Shown: positions 35,813-45,363, counted from the first letter of the stretch. The stretch is DNA of 64,000 nucleotides from Marinobacter gudaonensis (GCF_900115175.1 NZ_FOYV01000001.1:1364001-1428000), one strand, 5' to 3'. Translations and numbers: made by a program. Notes: a model not told the origin generated them from the sequence alone.

Positions 35813-36358
35813 ATGGCAAAACCAGAACGGATCTATCTCGCGGGCCCGGAGGTCTTCTTCCCGCCGGACGAACACAAGTCCATCGTGGCCGAGAAGAAGC
35901 GCCTGCTGCAGGAATACGGCCTGGAAGGCGTAGACCCTTTGGACATCGAACTGGCGTTCTCAGACAACGAAGCGAAATTCAGACGCGGCCACCGCATTTA
36001 CCGGGCGAACCGGAACCTGATGGACAGCTGCGACGCCATCATCGCCAACCTTACCCCGTTCCGGGGCATCAGCGCAGACCCCGGCACGGTGTTCGAAGTC
36101 GGCTACATCATCGGGCAAGGCAAGCGCGCTTTCGGGTTTACGCTGGACAGCAGCTATTACAGAGAACGGGCAGGCAACACCCCTGAGGACGGTTTGGGCC
36201 ACACCATCGAAGACTTCGAGATGCGCGACAACCTGATGATTGAAGGCGGCATCTACAGCTCCGGTGGTCAGTTGTTCGTGGCTGATCAACCAGGCGAGCA
36301 CCGGTTTTTCTCGGCGGAGCTATTCCGCCGGTGTGCGAAGGCGCTGGCCGGGGCCTGA
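35813..36358 (+). CDS. Nucleoside 2-deoxyribosyltransferase-like protein
   Basis: A 181-residue protein with the N-terminal YLAGPEVFFP loop, RANRNLMDSCDAIIANLTPF and the catalytic-Glu motif GTVFEVGYIIG. This fits the nucleoside deoxyribosyltransferase/DUF4406-like fold, which exchanges bases on deoxynucleosides. An AGAGGG ribosome site sits in the 9-base gap after ltaE. Whether it is a salvage enzyme or a DNDT-like regulator is unclear. Confidence 0.88.
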   Translation: MAKPERIYLAGPEVFFPPDEHKSIVAEKKRLLQEYGLEGVDPLDIELAFSDNEAKFRRGHRIYRANRNLMDSCDAIIANLTPFRGISADPGTVFEVGYIIGQGKRAFGFTLDSSYYRERAGNTPEDGLGHTIEDFEMRDNLMIEGGIYSSGGQLFVADQPGEHRFFSAELFRRCAKALAGA

Positions 36359-36363
36359 GGCAG

Positions 36364-36744
36364 CTAGTGCTTCGCTTTGCTCACCACGTTTGCCGCAGGC
36401 GCCTTATCCGGTTCGCCGGCAAGAATACGATCCGCATCCAGGGAGGCAATCGGCACACGGGTGTCTCTCGGCACGTCACCACTCAGCTGTAACTCGAGAT
36501 AGCGGAGCGCGCACACTCGCAGGAACGAGGTGAAATTGCCGAGATCGTGCCCGGCATCAATCGACTCATGGTAAAGCCGGGTAATCATTTGTGGCAGGTT
36601 CATTCCATCGCGCTCCGCCAGTTCGGCGAGCACCTGCCAGAAGGCGTTCTCCATGCGGACACTGGTGACCATGCCATCAATACGCAGGGAGTGGGTGCGA
36701 CTAACCCAGAGCTCCGGATCGGCGTTGATAAAGAGCTTGCACAT
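36364..36744 (-). CDS. Ribbon-helix-helix domain protein
   Basis: The 126-residue protein has a ribbon-helix-helix-like region at about residues 23-60: GMVTSVRMENAFWQVLAELA then GMNLPQMITRLYHES. Similar small proteins carry an RHH_4-type domain. The rest (LRVCALRYLELQL) is helical. It probably binds DNA as a dimer, but targets are unknown. It is convergent with the deoxyribosyltransferase gene. Confidence 0.75.
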   Translation of the reverse strand: MCKLFINADPELWVSRTHSLRIDGMVTSVRMENAFWQVLAELAERDGMNLPQMITRLYHESIDAGHDLGNFTSFLRVCALRYLELQLSGDVPRDTRVPIASLDADRILAGEPDKAPAANVVSKAKH

Positions 36745-36804
36745 AGCGGCCTCCCCGCGGGTTATCAGGGCGCTGAGGGGCCGGCGGACCGGCCCCCGCT
36801 GGTG

Positions 36805-37392
36805 TTACTGATCCAGTAACTTGAAGAACTGCGCCAACCAGGCCGGGTGCGCTGGCCACGCGGGCGCTGTTACCAGATTAGCATCGGTGACCGCCTGATC
36901 AACTTCAATGCTGGCAAAGGTGCCGCCGGCCAGTTCCACCTCCGGCTGACACGCCGGATAGGCAGAGCACTTGCGGCCCTCCAGCACACCGGCTGCTGCC
37001 AACAACTGGGCGCCATGGCAGATGGCCGCCACTGGCTTGTTGGTCTCGAAGAAATGGCGAACCAGCTTTTGTACATCCTTGTTCAACCGCAGATATTCCG
37101 GGGCTCGACCGCCAGGCACCACCAGGGCATCGTACCTGGCAGGGTCCAGGCCCTCGAAATCTGCGTTCAGGGCAAAGCGATGGCCGGGCTTTTCGCTGTA
37201 GGTCTGGTCGCCCTCGAAATCGTGAATGGCCGTGGCCACCGTATCGCCCGCTTTCTTGTCCGGGCACACGGCATGCACCGTGTGGCCCACCGCCTGCAGC
37301 GCCTGCAATGGCACCATGGTTTCGTAGTCTTCGGTGAAATCACCGGTGATCATCAGAATCTTCTTCCCGCTCATTGCTGTTTGCGAGCTCAT
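36805..37392 (-). CDS. DJ-1/PfpI-family protein
   Basis: The 195-residue protein has the DJ-1/PfpI core [27 protein letters not shown] and the nucleophile elbow [13 protein letters not shown] with the conserved Cys. Members act as glyoxalases/deglycases or chaperones. AGGAGG sits a few bases before ATG 37392. It follows the RHH gene by 60 bases on the same strand. Confidence 0.88.
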   Translation of the reverse strand: MSSQTAMSGKKILMITGDFTEDYETMVPLQALQAVGHTVHAVCPDKKAGDTVATAIHDFEGDQTYSEKPGHRFALNADFEGLDPARYDALVVPGGRAPEYLRLNKDVQKLVRHFFETNKPVAAICHGAQLLAAAGVLEGRKCSAYPACQPEVELAGGTFASIEVDQAVTDANLVTAPAWPAHPAWLAQFFKLLDQ

Positions 37393-37551
37393 GGCTGTTT
37401 CCTCCTTGTGTTTGTTTTGCCGGGTCAGGAAACAGTAGCAGTGGCCGGTGGCAGGCGGGTATTAAAGGATTACTACAGGATCGGGCAAATCAAAGTCAGG
37501 TCGACCAGTTGTATCAACCAGCTTGGCGGCAAGGGGCTGATTCAAAGCAAC

Positions 37552-38109
37552 TTAGTTGGGGCCGGACTTCCTGCGCGCGTACAGATTCCTTTTCAGCGCC
37601 AGCAGATCCGCATCATGGGCTATTTCGTTCTCGACCAGGTCAGCGAATCGGCGCAGCAGGGACCGGTGCTCGTCGTCGAAATACCTGGGGTAATAATCCA
37701 GCACACAGAGCGTGCCAAGCGGATACCCGGAAGGCCCGCGAACCACAGCGCCGGCGTAAAAACGAACTTTGGGGTCCTCAGTGACCAACGGATTATTCGC
37801 AAAACGCGGATCATCCAGTGCGTTGGGAACAACCATCAGAGAGTTTTCGAGGATGGCATGACCGCAGAAGGAAATATCCCGGGAGCACTGCTTCAGATTC
37901 CAACCCAGTCTGGATTTGAACCATTGCCGATCGCGGTCCACGAGGGTGATCAATACGATGGGGAATCCGAACACATCCGCCACCAGGCTCGTGTACCGGT
38001 CGAACCGCAATTCGGAGGCCGTATCCAGAAGCTCCAGGTCGTGTAATACCGCCAGACGCTCCTCTTCATGCTCTGTGACGGCTGGTGCTATATATCCGTT
38101 GTCACTCAT
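37552..38109 (-). CDS. Standalone GAF-domain protein
   Basis: The 185-residue protein contains a single GAF domain (about residues 20-165): LEDLLDTASELRFDRYTSLV-like start, FPIVLITLVDRDRQWFKSRLG, DISFCGHAILEN and SGYPLGTLCVLDYYPR. The pattern is that of N-terminal GAF domains of diguanylate cyclases, but no GGDEF or kinase domain follows. It could be a free signal or free-methionine-(R)-sulfoxide-type binder. Ligand unknown. Confidence 0.85.
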   Translation of the reverse strand: MSDNGYIAPAVTEHEEERLAVLHDLELLDTASELRFDRYTSLVADVFGFPIVLITLVDRDRQWFKSRLGWNLKQCSRDISFCGHAILENSLMVVPNALDDPRFANNPLVTEDPKVRFYAGAVVRGPSGYPLGTLCVLDYYPRYFDDEHRSLLRRFADLVENEIAHDADLLALKRNLYARRKSGPN

Positions 38110-38192
38110 GGCCGCTCCCTCGAAGCTATCCGCTCCCTTCAGTATATAAGAGCAGGCGACCTCTGCCAGCGACCCCCCTTAATTCGGGAAGG

Positions 38193-38612
38193 TTATCGAG
38201 AAGCCCGTGCCTTGAGACTCTCAGGCCGGAGCAGCGCCGTACCCAGCACCAGCGCAAACGCAGTCAGCACAAACAGCTTATTCACAAACCAGTTGGTGCG
38301 CCAGATGGACCACTCCGGATCGGAGAGGAACCAGACGAAAAGCGTGGTGATAATCAGGATCTCAACCACCGACATGCCAATGGCCAGCACGCGCGTATAC
38401 CGGGGCCTGGCCAATAGCGCCCAGGCCAGCCAGAGATGGGCAGCTGGCCACAGGTCCCAATAAATGTAGGTTGTCCATGCCTCATCGTGCGCCCAGGCAA
38501 AGCCGATCGGGAACAGATACTTGATAAAGATCGTCCAGGCCACGAGGACCACGAACAGGTTCGAGAGAAAGCGGATCCACGGGCTACGAACTGCGTCAGT
38601 GTGCGAGTTCAT
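38193..38612 (-). CDS. Integral membrane protein, unknown function
   Basis: A 139-residue protein with about four hydrophobic helices (residues 14-34, 46-68, 74-96, 108-128) and conserved tryptophans (AWTTYIYWDLWP; WFLSDPEWSIWRTNWF). It starts 8 bases past the CopD stop on the same strand, suggesting a joint transcript. No family recognised. Confidence 0.68.
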   Translation of the reverse strand: MNSHTDAVRSPWIRFLSNLFVVLVAWTIFIKYLFPIGFAWAHDEAWTTYIYWDLWPAAHLWLAWALLARPRYTRVLAIGMSVVEILIITTLFVWFLSDPEWSIWRTNWFVNKLFVLTAFALVLGTALLRPESLKARASR

Positions 38613-38619
38613 ATTGAGT

Positions 38620-39075
38620 CTACAGATACCGCCCACCGGCCCCGATAATGACCACAATCAGCCCGAGAATCAGATTGGTGCCTACCAGCTTGCGAATCTT
38701 CGCCACCTGACGCCCGCCTTCCTGCGGATCCTGATTGGCAACCGCCTGCTTCAGCCGGCGGAACGGGGCAAAATACACGTGAAAGAAAAGCAGCATCATC
38801 ACAATGCCCAGCCCCTGCATCGCATGAATATGCCAGCCCGCGCCGGCCATACCGCCAAATACGCCGAACACCATCCAGTACCCGGTTACCAGCAACAGAA
38901 TCACGGCTGCCCAGACCCACCGGAAAAACCGGGAAAGCGTGGCACACCAAAGCGCACCTCTCTGAGAAGCATCAATCACCTCAACCACGGCCGGGCGCAT
39001 GGCCATGTACGCGAAAAACATACCGCCAACCCAGACCACGGCGGACAGAACGTGCAGTGCGATAGCTAGGCCCAT
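38620..39075 (-). CDS. CopD-family membrane protein
   Basis: A 151-residue protein with four transmembrane helices and the LHVLSAVVWVGGMFFAYM and GWHIHAMQGLGIVM segments characteristic of the CopD/hemoprotein-like family. His in LHVL, HIHAM and FHVYF may bind copper or haem. It is cotranscribed with a smaller membrane protein. Whether it imports copper is unknown. Confidence 0.82.
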   Translation of the reverse strand: MGLAIALHVLSAVVWVGGMFFAYMAMRPAVVEVIDASQRGALWCATLSRFFRWVWAAVILLLVTGYWMVFGVFGGMAGAGWHIHAMQGLGIVMMLLFFHVYFAPFRRLKQAVANQDPQEGGRQVAKIRKLVGTNLILGLIVVIIGAGGRYL

Positions 39076-39162
39076 AAGGCAACTCCCTGGAAACTGTGTG
39101 TTCGATCAGATTTGATATTTACGATGGCAACCCCGATGCCTGCCAGGCCGAAGGCCCTCCCC

Positions 39163-39624
39163 TCAAACAGGCAGTTCAATGATTTCACCCACAACCCCGT
39201 CGTCGCTCACCTGCAACCGCCCTACCGTGATCGGCAGCGTAAATCGCCTTGGACCGGCGCCGCCTGGATTGAAGTAAAGCACATCGCCAATCCACTCATT
39301 GCGGGGCTTATGGGAATGGCCAGCGATGACCACGCGGTACCGGTCCTGCGGATCAAAATCGAGGGTTTTGACATCGTGGAGCATGTAGAACGCATTGCCC
39401 AGATATTCCAGCTCCCGAACATCCGGAAGCGTCGACGCACGGCCGGTTTTGTCGATGTTGCCCCGAATCGCGACCAACGGTGCGATCGCCTCCAGCGCTT
39501 CCAGAACCTCATCCCGGCCGACGTCACCGGCATGAAGGATGACATCCGAGCCTTCCAAAACTTCCAGGGCTTCGGGACGCATCTTGCTGTGAGTGTCTGC
39601 GATTACGCCGATTTGCACGCACAC
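39163..39624 (-). CDS. YfcE-like metallophosphoesterase
   Basis: The 153-residue calcineurin-like phosphatase has the metal-binding series VIADTHSKM, VILHAGDVG, IRGNID (Cys-free variant) and IAGHSH, the YfcE pattern of small phosphodiesterases. It ends RFTLPITVGRLQVSDDGVVG; this 3' end recurs as a fragment at 56586-56640. It stands alone on the minus strand. Confidence 0.9.
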   Translation of the reverse strand: MCVQIGVIADTHSKMRPEALEVLEGSDVILHAGDVGRDEVLEALEAIAPLVAIRGNIDKTGRASTLPDVRELEYLGNAFYMLHDVKTLDFDPQDRYRVVIAGHSHKPRNEWIGDVLYFNPGGAGPRRFTLPITVGRLQVSDDGVVGEIIELPV

Positions 39625-39829
39625 GCTCCTTCCATCACTTCAATGAATTCCGACAAAATCCGAAGAACATAGTAACCGTAACCAGGCCCCAAACGAAAAG
39701 CGGCAGGGCTGCAGTTGAGGCGTACCGGGCATTCCATCCTCACCTTTTGAACAAGTCTTGCGCGGACCACCCCCTTGCATTAACTGCTACCATTCATCCA
39801 ACCCACAGAGACAAGGACCTCTCAAGACC

Positions 39830-40576
39830 ATGAACAACAACTACAAAATTGCCCTGCTGATCGACTGCGACAACGTCAGCCACCAGTCCATCGAAGGCGT
39901 GCTCCAGGAGCTGGCCAAGTACGGGGCCGTCAACGTGCGCCACGCCCACGGCAACTGGAATGGCCCGCAGCTGGGCGGCTGGATTGAAAAGCTGCACGCC
40001 AACGCCATTCGCCCGGTGCAGCAATTTGCCTACACCGCCGGCAAGAACGCCACCGACGCCTCCATGATCATCGATGCCATGGACCTGCTCTACAGCGGCA
40101 ACGTTAACGCTTTCGCACTGATGACCAGTGATTCCGACTTCACGCCGCTGGTGATGCGCATACTGGAAGCGGGGCTGCCGGTATTCGGCTTTGGTGAGCG
40201 TAAAACCCCCATGCCCTTCGTGAACGCCTGTTCCCAGTTCATCTACACGGAGAACCTTCGGGAAGAAAGTGAAGAGGGGGAAAACAACGAAAGCGGCAGC
40301 CCTGCCAAACCAAAACCAACCGCCAAGCGAACGCGCAAGGAGCTTCGAGGCGATGCGCTACTGGTCCGGACACTGCGCACAGCCGTGGAGCAAACGGCCG
40401 ATGACGACGGTTGGGCGCATCTGGGGGCGGTGGGCACCTACATATCCAACAACAGCTCCTTCTCCCCCGTTAACTACGGGTACAAGAAACTGAGTGATCT
40501 CATTCGGGCCAGCGAGCTCTTCGAGATGAACGTTCGGGACAAAAACACACTCTACATCAAGAGCCCGGAGAAATAG
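39830..40576 (+). CDS. NYN-domain nuclease with LOTUS/OST-HTH domain
   Basis: The 248-residue protein has an N-terminal NYN nuclease domain with the acidic residues in IALLIDCDNVSHQSIEG (Asp12, Asp14), DASMIIDAMDLLY and MTSDSDFTPL, and a C-terminal OST-HTH/LOTUS domain (about 175-245). A Lys/Arg/Glu linker (ENNESGSPAKPKPTAKR) joins them. NYN-LOTUS proteins are thought to cut RNA recognised through LOTUS. ATG 39830 is used. It is a stand-alone gene. Confidence 0.88.
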   Translation: MNNNYKIALLIDCDNVSHQSIEGVLQELAKYGAVNVRHAHGNWNGPQLGGWIEKLHANAIRPVQQFAYTAGKNATDASMIIDAMDLLYSGNVNAFALMTSDSDFTPLVMRILEAGLPVFGFGERKTPMPFVNACSQFIYTENLREESEEGENNESGSPAKPKPTAKRTRKELRGDALLVRTLRTAVEQTADDDGWAHLGAVGTYISNNSSFSPVNYGYKKLSDLIRASELFEMNVRDKNTLYIKSPEK

Positions 40577-40610
40577 GCCGGCGCTTCGAGCGACCGGCGT
40601 TCCGATCGGA

Positions 40611-40871
40611 TCAAGTCCCGGCAGCCTGCTCAACAGCCGCGTCTATTTTCTCGATAGCTTTCCGGAGCGTCTTTTCGGATTGTGCGTGTTTGCCCGCCTT
40701 ATGAAACGACTCGCCTTTGGCACGGAGTTTCTCAACCTCGGCCCGGGTGCTTGCATCCAGATCGGCGGACTCCATCTGAGAGTCAACCTGTTTCATCAGA
40801 ACAGGGCACTGGCCACTGAGCGCCGGTGCAGAAAACAGCAGGGTTGCGAGTAAAACAGAAAGAAAGCGCAT
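40611..40871 (-). CDS. Small exported helical protein
   Basis: The 86-residue product has a signal peptide (cleavage near FSAPALSG) followed by a Lys/Glu-rich region with one Cys (GQCPVLMKQV) and likely coiled-coil helices (AEVEKLRAKGESFHKAGKHA; KTLRKAIEKIDAAVEQ). No family recognised. Its ATG at 40871 follows AAGGAG. Confidence 0.68.
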   Translation of the reverse strand: MRFLSVLLATLLFSAPALSGQCPVLMKQVDSQMESADLDASTRAEVEKLRAKGESFHKAGKHAQSEKTLRKAIEKIDAAVEQAAGT

Positions 40872-40969
40872 GGTGGTTCTCCTTGTATCCATCCGTCCTT
40901 AAAAAGCATAGTCGATGCGGATGGAAAGCGGTACGTGAAGTAGCTCCGTCCCACCTACTCCGGGTTGGC

Positions 40970-42241
40970 TCATTTCGACGGCATTTCCTTGATGTAAACG
41001 TCGTGCTGCTGGAACGGAATGGTGATGCCTTCCTGCTTGAACCGGCGCCAGATCTCCAGGTTGATGTCGGAGCTTACATTACCAAAACCGGCGGAGGGAT
41101 CTGCCACCCAGACCCGGGCCTCCAGACGAATGCCGTTGTCGCCAAACTCCCGTAACTGGCACACCGGCGCCGGCGCTGAGATCACCCTGGGGTGCTCCGA
41201 GGCGATCTCCAGAATGATGTCCATGGCACGCTCCACATCATCCCTGTAGCTTATGGACACCGGGATTTTGAGCCGCACGTTGGGATCTGAAAACGACCAG
41301 TTAATCACCTCACTGGTGATCAGGTTTTCATTGGGAATGAGCGTCTCCACGCCGTCGCGGTTGCGCACCACCACGTAGCGGGCATGCATGGCGACCACCC
41401 AGCCGAACTTCTCGCCGATGCTGACCACATCACCGGGACGAATCGAGCGGTCGAACACCAGAATAAAGCCGCTGATAAAATTGCTGGCGATCCGTTGCAG
41501 GCCGAAGCCCAGACCAACACCCAAAGCGCCGCCGAACACTGCCAGGCCGGTCAGATCAATGCCGACCAGGTTAAGAACCGACAGCCCAGCAACGATCATC
41601 AACACCAGCTTGCTGACTTTCGAGAAACCGACGGCCGCGCCGGGGCTCAGACTTGGCGACCGGGACAACCGACGGTCGATCATGCCCGAGAGCCAGATGG
41701 CAACCACCAACACGAGGCCAGTCAGCAGGAGCAACTTGATAACCGCCAGCAGGGATATGCGCAGTTCACCCACGGAGAAGGCGAGGCCGTCCATGGCCGC
41801 CAGCACTGCGGGCAGCAAGCCGACGAGGTGCAGGCCCACCACAAACCAGATCAGGATACTGATGGCAGTTTCCGAAGCCTCGACCAGAGGGCCGCTACGC
41901 AAGCCCATGCGCAACATGTACACCAGGATGCGAATCAGCGCGAAGGAGATCAGCAGCGGGATAGCGAGATCCAGCGCCCAGTGGCCCAGACTTAACGCGG
42001 CTAACAACGCGCGCCCCAGCAGAACCACCAGCAGCATCGACACCGGAAAAGCGAGGTGGCGGATGGTGCGCTTGGTGACGTGTCGAACGCCCCGGGAGTC
42101 CACCGAGGTCAGTCGGGCAATTAGGCGATGCGCATAGAGCGCCGCCAATCCCGCAAACACCAGCACAACAACCTGCGGGATAACCTCCTCCGGGCGTATC
42201 CCCTGCATGGCCTCCAGCAATTGCTGCCAGCTCTCCCCCAT
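40970..42241 (-). CDS. MscS-family mechanosensitive channel
   Basis: The 423-residue protein has an extended N-terminal membrane region and the MscS pore/beta domain (about 240-420). The pore helix region is VFGGALGVGLGFGLQRIASNF, followed by SIRPGDVVSIGEKFGWVV and LIPNENLITSEVINWS. Such channels release solutes on hypo-osmotic shock. GGGAG lies before ATG 42241. The larger N-terminus resembles MscK/YbiO-type relatives. Confidence 0.92.
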   Translation of the reverse strand: MGESWQQLLEAMQGIRPEEVIPQVVVLVFAGLAALYAHRLIARLTSVDSRGVRHVTKRTIRHLAFPVSMLLVVLLGRALLAALSLGHWALDLAIPLLISFALIRILVYMLRMGLRSGPLVEASETAISILIWFVVGLHLVGLLPAVLAAMDGLAFSVGELRISLLAVIKLLLLTGLVLVVAIWLSGMIDRRLSRSPSLSPGAAVGFSKVSKLVLMIVAGLSVLNLVGIDLTGLAVFGGALGVGLGFGLQRIASNFISGFILVFDRSIRPGDVVSIGEKFGWVVAMHARYVVVRNRDGVETLIPNENLITSEVINWSFSDPNVRLKIPVSISYRDDVERAMDIILEIASEHPRVISAPAPVCQLREFGDNGIRLEARVWVADPSAGFGNVSSDINLEIWRRFKQEGITIPFQQHDVYIKEMPSK

Positions 42242-42344
42242 CGACAACTCCCGGTTAACGAGCATTCCTTGAGTGGCTCTGCCTTTCAGCACTCAGCCTA
42301 CCCTCAGTATAGGAGGCTAGAAACAAGTCTGTTTCGGGGTTGCA

Positions 42345-43178
42345 CTAACGGCCGAAATCAACAGCGGTCAAATCCGCCACAAAAAACGGAAAGTACTGCT
42401 CGGTCTCGAAGTGGTTGCCCGCCTCCACGTGGGTTGGCAGGCGGAAACCGTCGAAGGTACGGAATTCGGAGAGATAGCCCCCAAAAGACTGCAGCCGATG
42501 CTGTTTCTCGGGATTGGCGTTACTCCAGCGCTGAAAACGCACCAGTAGCGGTTGGCCATCGGCCGACACCGAGAGATCCACCGACTGTGAAAGGTCACCA
42601 TGGTCCACGGTCACCCGCGCCTGATCAGCTCCCAACGCCTCCCAGGTAACACCCGGGTCCGGCAGCAGCGCCGCCGGCGACCAGAAGACGGACTCAGCCA
42701 CATAGCGGCCGAACGCTGAACGGGTATGGTCCGCATCGCCACCGAAGCGGGCAATCGGCAGCAGCCCCATCAGCCAGAACCGTGTCCACCGCTGGCTGTC
42801 GGAACCAGACAGCCGCAACAGCCCCCGCCGCGCGCGCATCTTCCAGACAAATCCGGACGGCATAGCCAGCACCTGGGTGGCCTCGAAATCCAGATAATTC
42901 GGGTTCTCCCGGTTCCCCATACCAAAGCGCCCAACCATGCGGAGACGGGCGACCGTACGAAGCGGCGTGCCGGGCTGAATGGTGTACAGAAAATAGCGCC
43001 GTGCCGGTTCCGGCAGGTCAGTGATCATCTCAGGGGTAAAGACTGGCGGGCTCGCAGGCTGTGTGCCTTCAAGCTTGCGCATGGCCTCGTGGTCTGCCCG
43101 GTGATCGAGAAGCCGCCAGGCCGCCAGCCCCAGCAGAATCACCACAAACAACCCAAGCACAAGGGCCATCGTACTCAC
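42345..43178 (-). CDS. DUF6544-like membrane-anchored protein
   Basis: The 277-residue protein has an N-terminal membrane anchor (residues 4-22), then a globular domain rich in Arg/Phe: LPEPARRYFLYTIQPGTPLRTV, VWKMRARRG and FDGFRLPTHVEAGNHFETEQYFPFF (split). This pattern fits the DUF6544/DUF6920 family of unknown function. It diverges from a LysR gene, so it is its likely target. Confidence 0.74.
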   Translation of the reverse strand: MSTMALVLGLFVVILLGLAAWRLLDHRADHEAMRKLEGTQPASPPVFTPEMITDLPEPARRYFLYTIQPGTPLRTVARLRMVGRFGMGNRENPNYLDFEATQVLAMPSGFVWKMRARRGLLRLSGSDSQRWTRFWLMGLLPIARFGGDADHTRSAFGRYVAESVFWSPAALLPDPGVTWEALGADQARVTVDHGDLSQSVDLSVSADGQPLLVRFQRWSNANPEKQHRLQSFGGYLSEFRTFDGFRLPTHVEAGNHFETEQYFPFFVADLTAVDFGR

Positions 43179-43280
43179 TGGATAACCTCCTCAATCGGCC
43201 TTCGCAGCACGGAGGCCGCTGCGAAGTTTATGATTCAGATCAGCTCTGAACCCTCAAAGAAACAACCGAACTGACCAAAA

Positions 43281-43305
43281 AATAGATCTGTCCCCGTTTT
43301 TCCCC
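43281..43305 (+). repeat. Interspersed repeat copy (ATCTGTCCCCGTTTTT type)
   Basis: AATAGATCTGTCCCCGTTTT is one of five related sites in this window. It lies in the intergenic gap between the DUF6544 gene and the LysR gene at 43358. The copies share the core ATCTGTCCC followed by a T-rich end. Confidence 0.6.
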
Positions 43306-43357
43306 TAGTCTGTCCTCACTCGTACAATAATTCACCAACTATTAACATCATCCTTTC

Positions 43358-44248
43358 ATGAATGAACATCAAATCCGCTGGGATGACCTTCAAATCGTCG
43401 CGGCCGTTGCAGAGGCGGGCACGCTCTCTGGCGCAGGAAGAAAGCTGGGACTCAGCCATGCCACCGTTTTTCGGAGGCTCAACAGCATGGAAGAACGCCT
43501 GGGCGTAGAACTGTTTGAACGCTCACGCAGCGGTTATTCACCGAGCCCGGCCGGCGAAGACCTGTTTGCTGTTGCGCAGAGGATGAGCCGGGACATCACG
43601 GATGTGGAACGTCGGCTTGCCGGACAGGATCTCAAGCTTTCAGGGTCGATCCGGGTGACCACCACAGACACTCTGTTTACAGGGCTGCTGGCGCCAATGT
43701 TTCAACAGTTTCGCAAGAACTACCCGGATATCTCGCTGGAAGTCGTGATTTCGAATCAGCTTCACAGCCTGAGTAAGCGGGAGGCTGACATTGCCATACG
43801 TCCCACTTCAACACCCCCTGAAACCCTGATCGGCAGAAAGGCTGGCGTCATTCAGCAGGCCGTATATGGGGCCGCCAACCGGTGGAGTGAGTCGCGCCTT
43901 GCCGTCAGCGAACTGCGTGGCCATCACTGGGTTGGCCCCGACATTCATATGGGCAACGGCAAGCTGGAAGCCTGGATGGCTCAGCAGGAGGTGAGCAATG
44001 CCTGCACGTATCGAATCGACAGCATGCTTGGCATGTGGACAGCGGTGAAAACAGGCTCAGGCATCGCGATCCTGCCCTGTTATCTGGGCGAGTCCGATGA
44101 CGACCTGGTACGCCTGACGCCACCGGTTGAAGACCTGGCCATTCCGCTCTGGATACTGACCCATCCCGACCTGAAACGGGTAAAACGCATCCGCGAGTTT
44201 ACCCGAGTGATAGGCGATGCCCTGAGGCTCAATCTCAACGCGAACTAA
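43358..44248 (+). CDS. LysR-family transcriptional regulator
   Basis: The 296-residue regulator has a conserved HTH (DLQIVAAVAEAGTLSGAGRK, ATVFRRLNSMEERLGVELFER) and a LysR effector domain from about residue 88 (LSGSIRVTTTDTLFTGLLAPM). It diverges from DUF6544. Downstream, 110 bases on, lies a small ORF. Confidence 0.93.
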   Translation: MNEHQIRWDDLQIVAAVAEAGTLSGAGRKLGLSHATVFRRLNSMEERLGVELFERSRSGYSPSPAGEDLFAVAQRMSRDITDVERRLAGQDLKLSGSIRVTTTDTLFTGLLAPMFQQFRKNYPDISLEVVISNQLHSLSKREADIAIRPTSTPPETLIGRKAGVIQQAVYGAANRWSESRLAVSELRGHHWVGPDIHMGNGKLEAWMAQQEVSNACTYRIDSMLGMWTAVKTGSGIAILPCYLGESDDDLVRLTPPVEDLAIPLWILTHPDLKRVKRIREFTRVIGDALRLNLNAN

Positions 44249-44359
44249 CTTGTTCGCATGTGCAATTCTGGCTTGCGTGTTTGGGCGTTCCCTGTGCCCA
44301 GAAGTACAGCTTAAAGTGTCTTAAAGCCACTGCAACCAGAAAGCCATAAGGATCATCCT

Positions 44360-44509
44360 ATGTATTACACATCGCTGCCGGAGTTAAAAAAGATCGAAAG
44401 GCGCAACCAGGCCGCTCGCCGGGATGCTTTCATTCGGCTTTTCAGAGCCTTGGGAAAAGGAAAAGGCTTCAGGAAATCTCCGAGGAAATCCAGGACACAA
44501 ATGCTCTGA
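44360..44509 (+). CDS. Possible 49-residue basic small protein
   Basis: MYYTSLPELKKIERRNQAAR then RDAFIRLFRALGKGKGF: a short, strongly basic amphipathic sequence. It has a plausible AAGGAT ribosome site 6-8 bases upstream of the ATG. Its last 41 bases overlap the 3' end of the convergent LysR gene at 44469. It has the length and composition of small RNA-like stress peptides but no known family. The call rests on the ribosome site and composition only. Confidence 0.38.
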   Translation: MYYTSLPELKKIERRNQAARRDAFIRLFRALGKGKGFRKSPRKSRTQML

Positions 44510-45356
44510 CCTTTTCGGTTCTGAACTTGGCCTCTGGGGCAACCAGGTAGTAGTGATACTCCGCGGGCATCGAGAAATTGATCGGCCGGATCAAGAGCCC
44601 GGCTTCCAGCATATCGGCGACCAGGGTGTAGCGAACCAAGGAAATGCCACGTCCGGCAAGAACCGCTTCTACCTGGGCAGATGCCTCATTCACGGCGAGT
44701 TTGATAGCCGTGTCGGGAATATCAATACCAAGGGCTTTCTGAAACTCGGTCCATGAGCCCTGCATATCAATGGATTCATCAACGAGCCAGGGCAAGGCTG
44801 CGAGGTCAGAAATCTCGATTTTGCGGTCCCCAACAAGCGCCTCGTGGCAAACCACAACAAGGGATTCTTCCATGAATAGCCGGGACTCCAGCCCGGGATA
44901 ATTTCCCTTCCCGAAACGAACGGCCAGATCAACACCATCACCTTGAAAGTCCACCAGGCTGAAGCTGGGCATGATACTGAGCTTTACATGAGGGTACTTG
45001 TCCTGAAACCGACTGATTCTGGGCATCAACCAACGGTTTGCAAAAGAGGGCAACGTCGACACTTTCAGATTTGTCGGGTCTGAATTCGGCGCAAACGTGG
45101 CAATTCCCCGTTCAATCTCCTGAAAGCCCGTTTCAATGAATCCCGACAGACGGCTTCCTTCAGGGGTCAGTTTCACCTCTCGAGTCAGTCTCACGAACAG
45201 CTTCATTCCAAGAAACTCTTCCAGCCCCCGAATATGTGAGCTGACCGCCGCATTGGAGATGTTCAGCGCCTCAGCCGCAGCTTTAAAGCTGAGATCTCTG
45301 GCTGCGTACCGGAAAGCCTGTAGAGCCCTGAGGGGAGGAAGCACCTGCATACCCAC
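44469..45356 (-). CDS. LysR-family transcriptional regulator (GcvA-like)
   Basis: The 295-residue regulator begins LPPLRALQAFRYAARDLSFK, the GcvA-type HTH lead, with ISNAAVSSHIRGLEEFLGMK, and has an effector domain with VSTLPSFANRWLMPRI and RFGKGNYPGLES. It diverges from the DUF1127 gene, its probable target. ATG 45356 is used; a nearby MQVLPP start is possible. Confidence 0.93.
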   Translation of the reverse strand: MGMQVLPPLRALQAFRYAARDLSFKAAAEALNISNAAVSSHIRGLEEFLGMKLFVRLTREVKLTPEGSRLSGFIETGFQEIERGIATFAPNSDPTNLKVSTLPSFANRWLMPRISRFQDKYPHVKLSIMPSFSLVDFQGDGVDLAVRFGKGNYPGLESRLFMEESLVVVCHEALVGDRKIEISDLAALPWLVDESIDMQGSWTEFQKALGIDIPDTAIKLAVNEASAQVEAVLAGRGISLVRYTLVADMLEAGLLIRPINFSMPAEYHYYLVAPEAKFRTEKVRAFVSWISSEIS

Positions 45357-45363
45357 AACCTAC

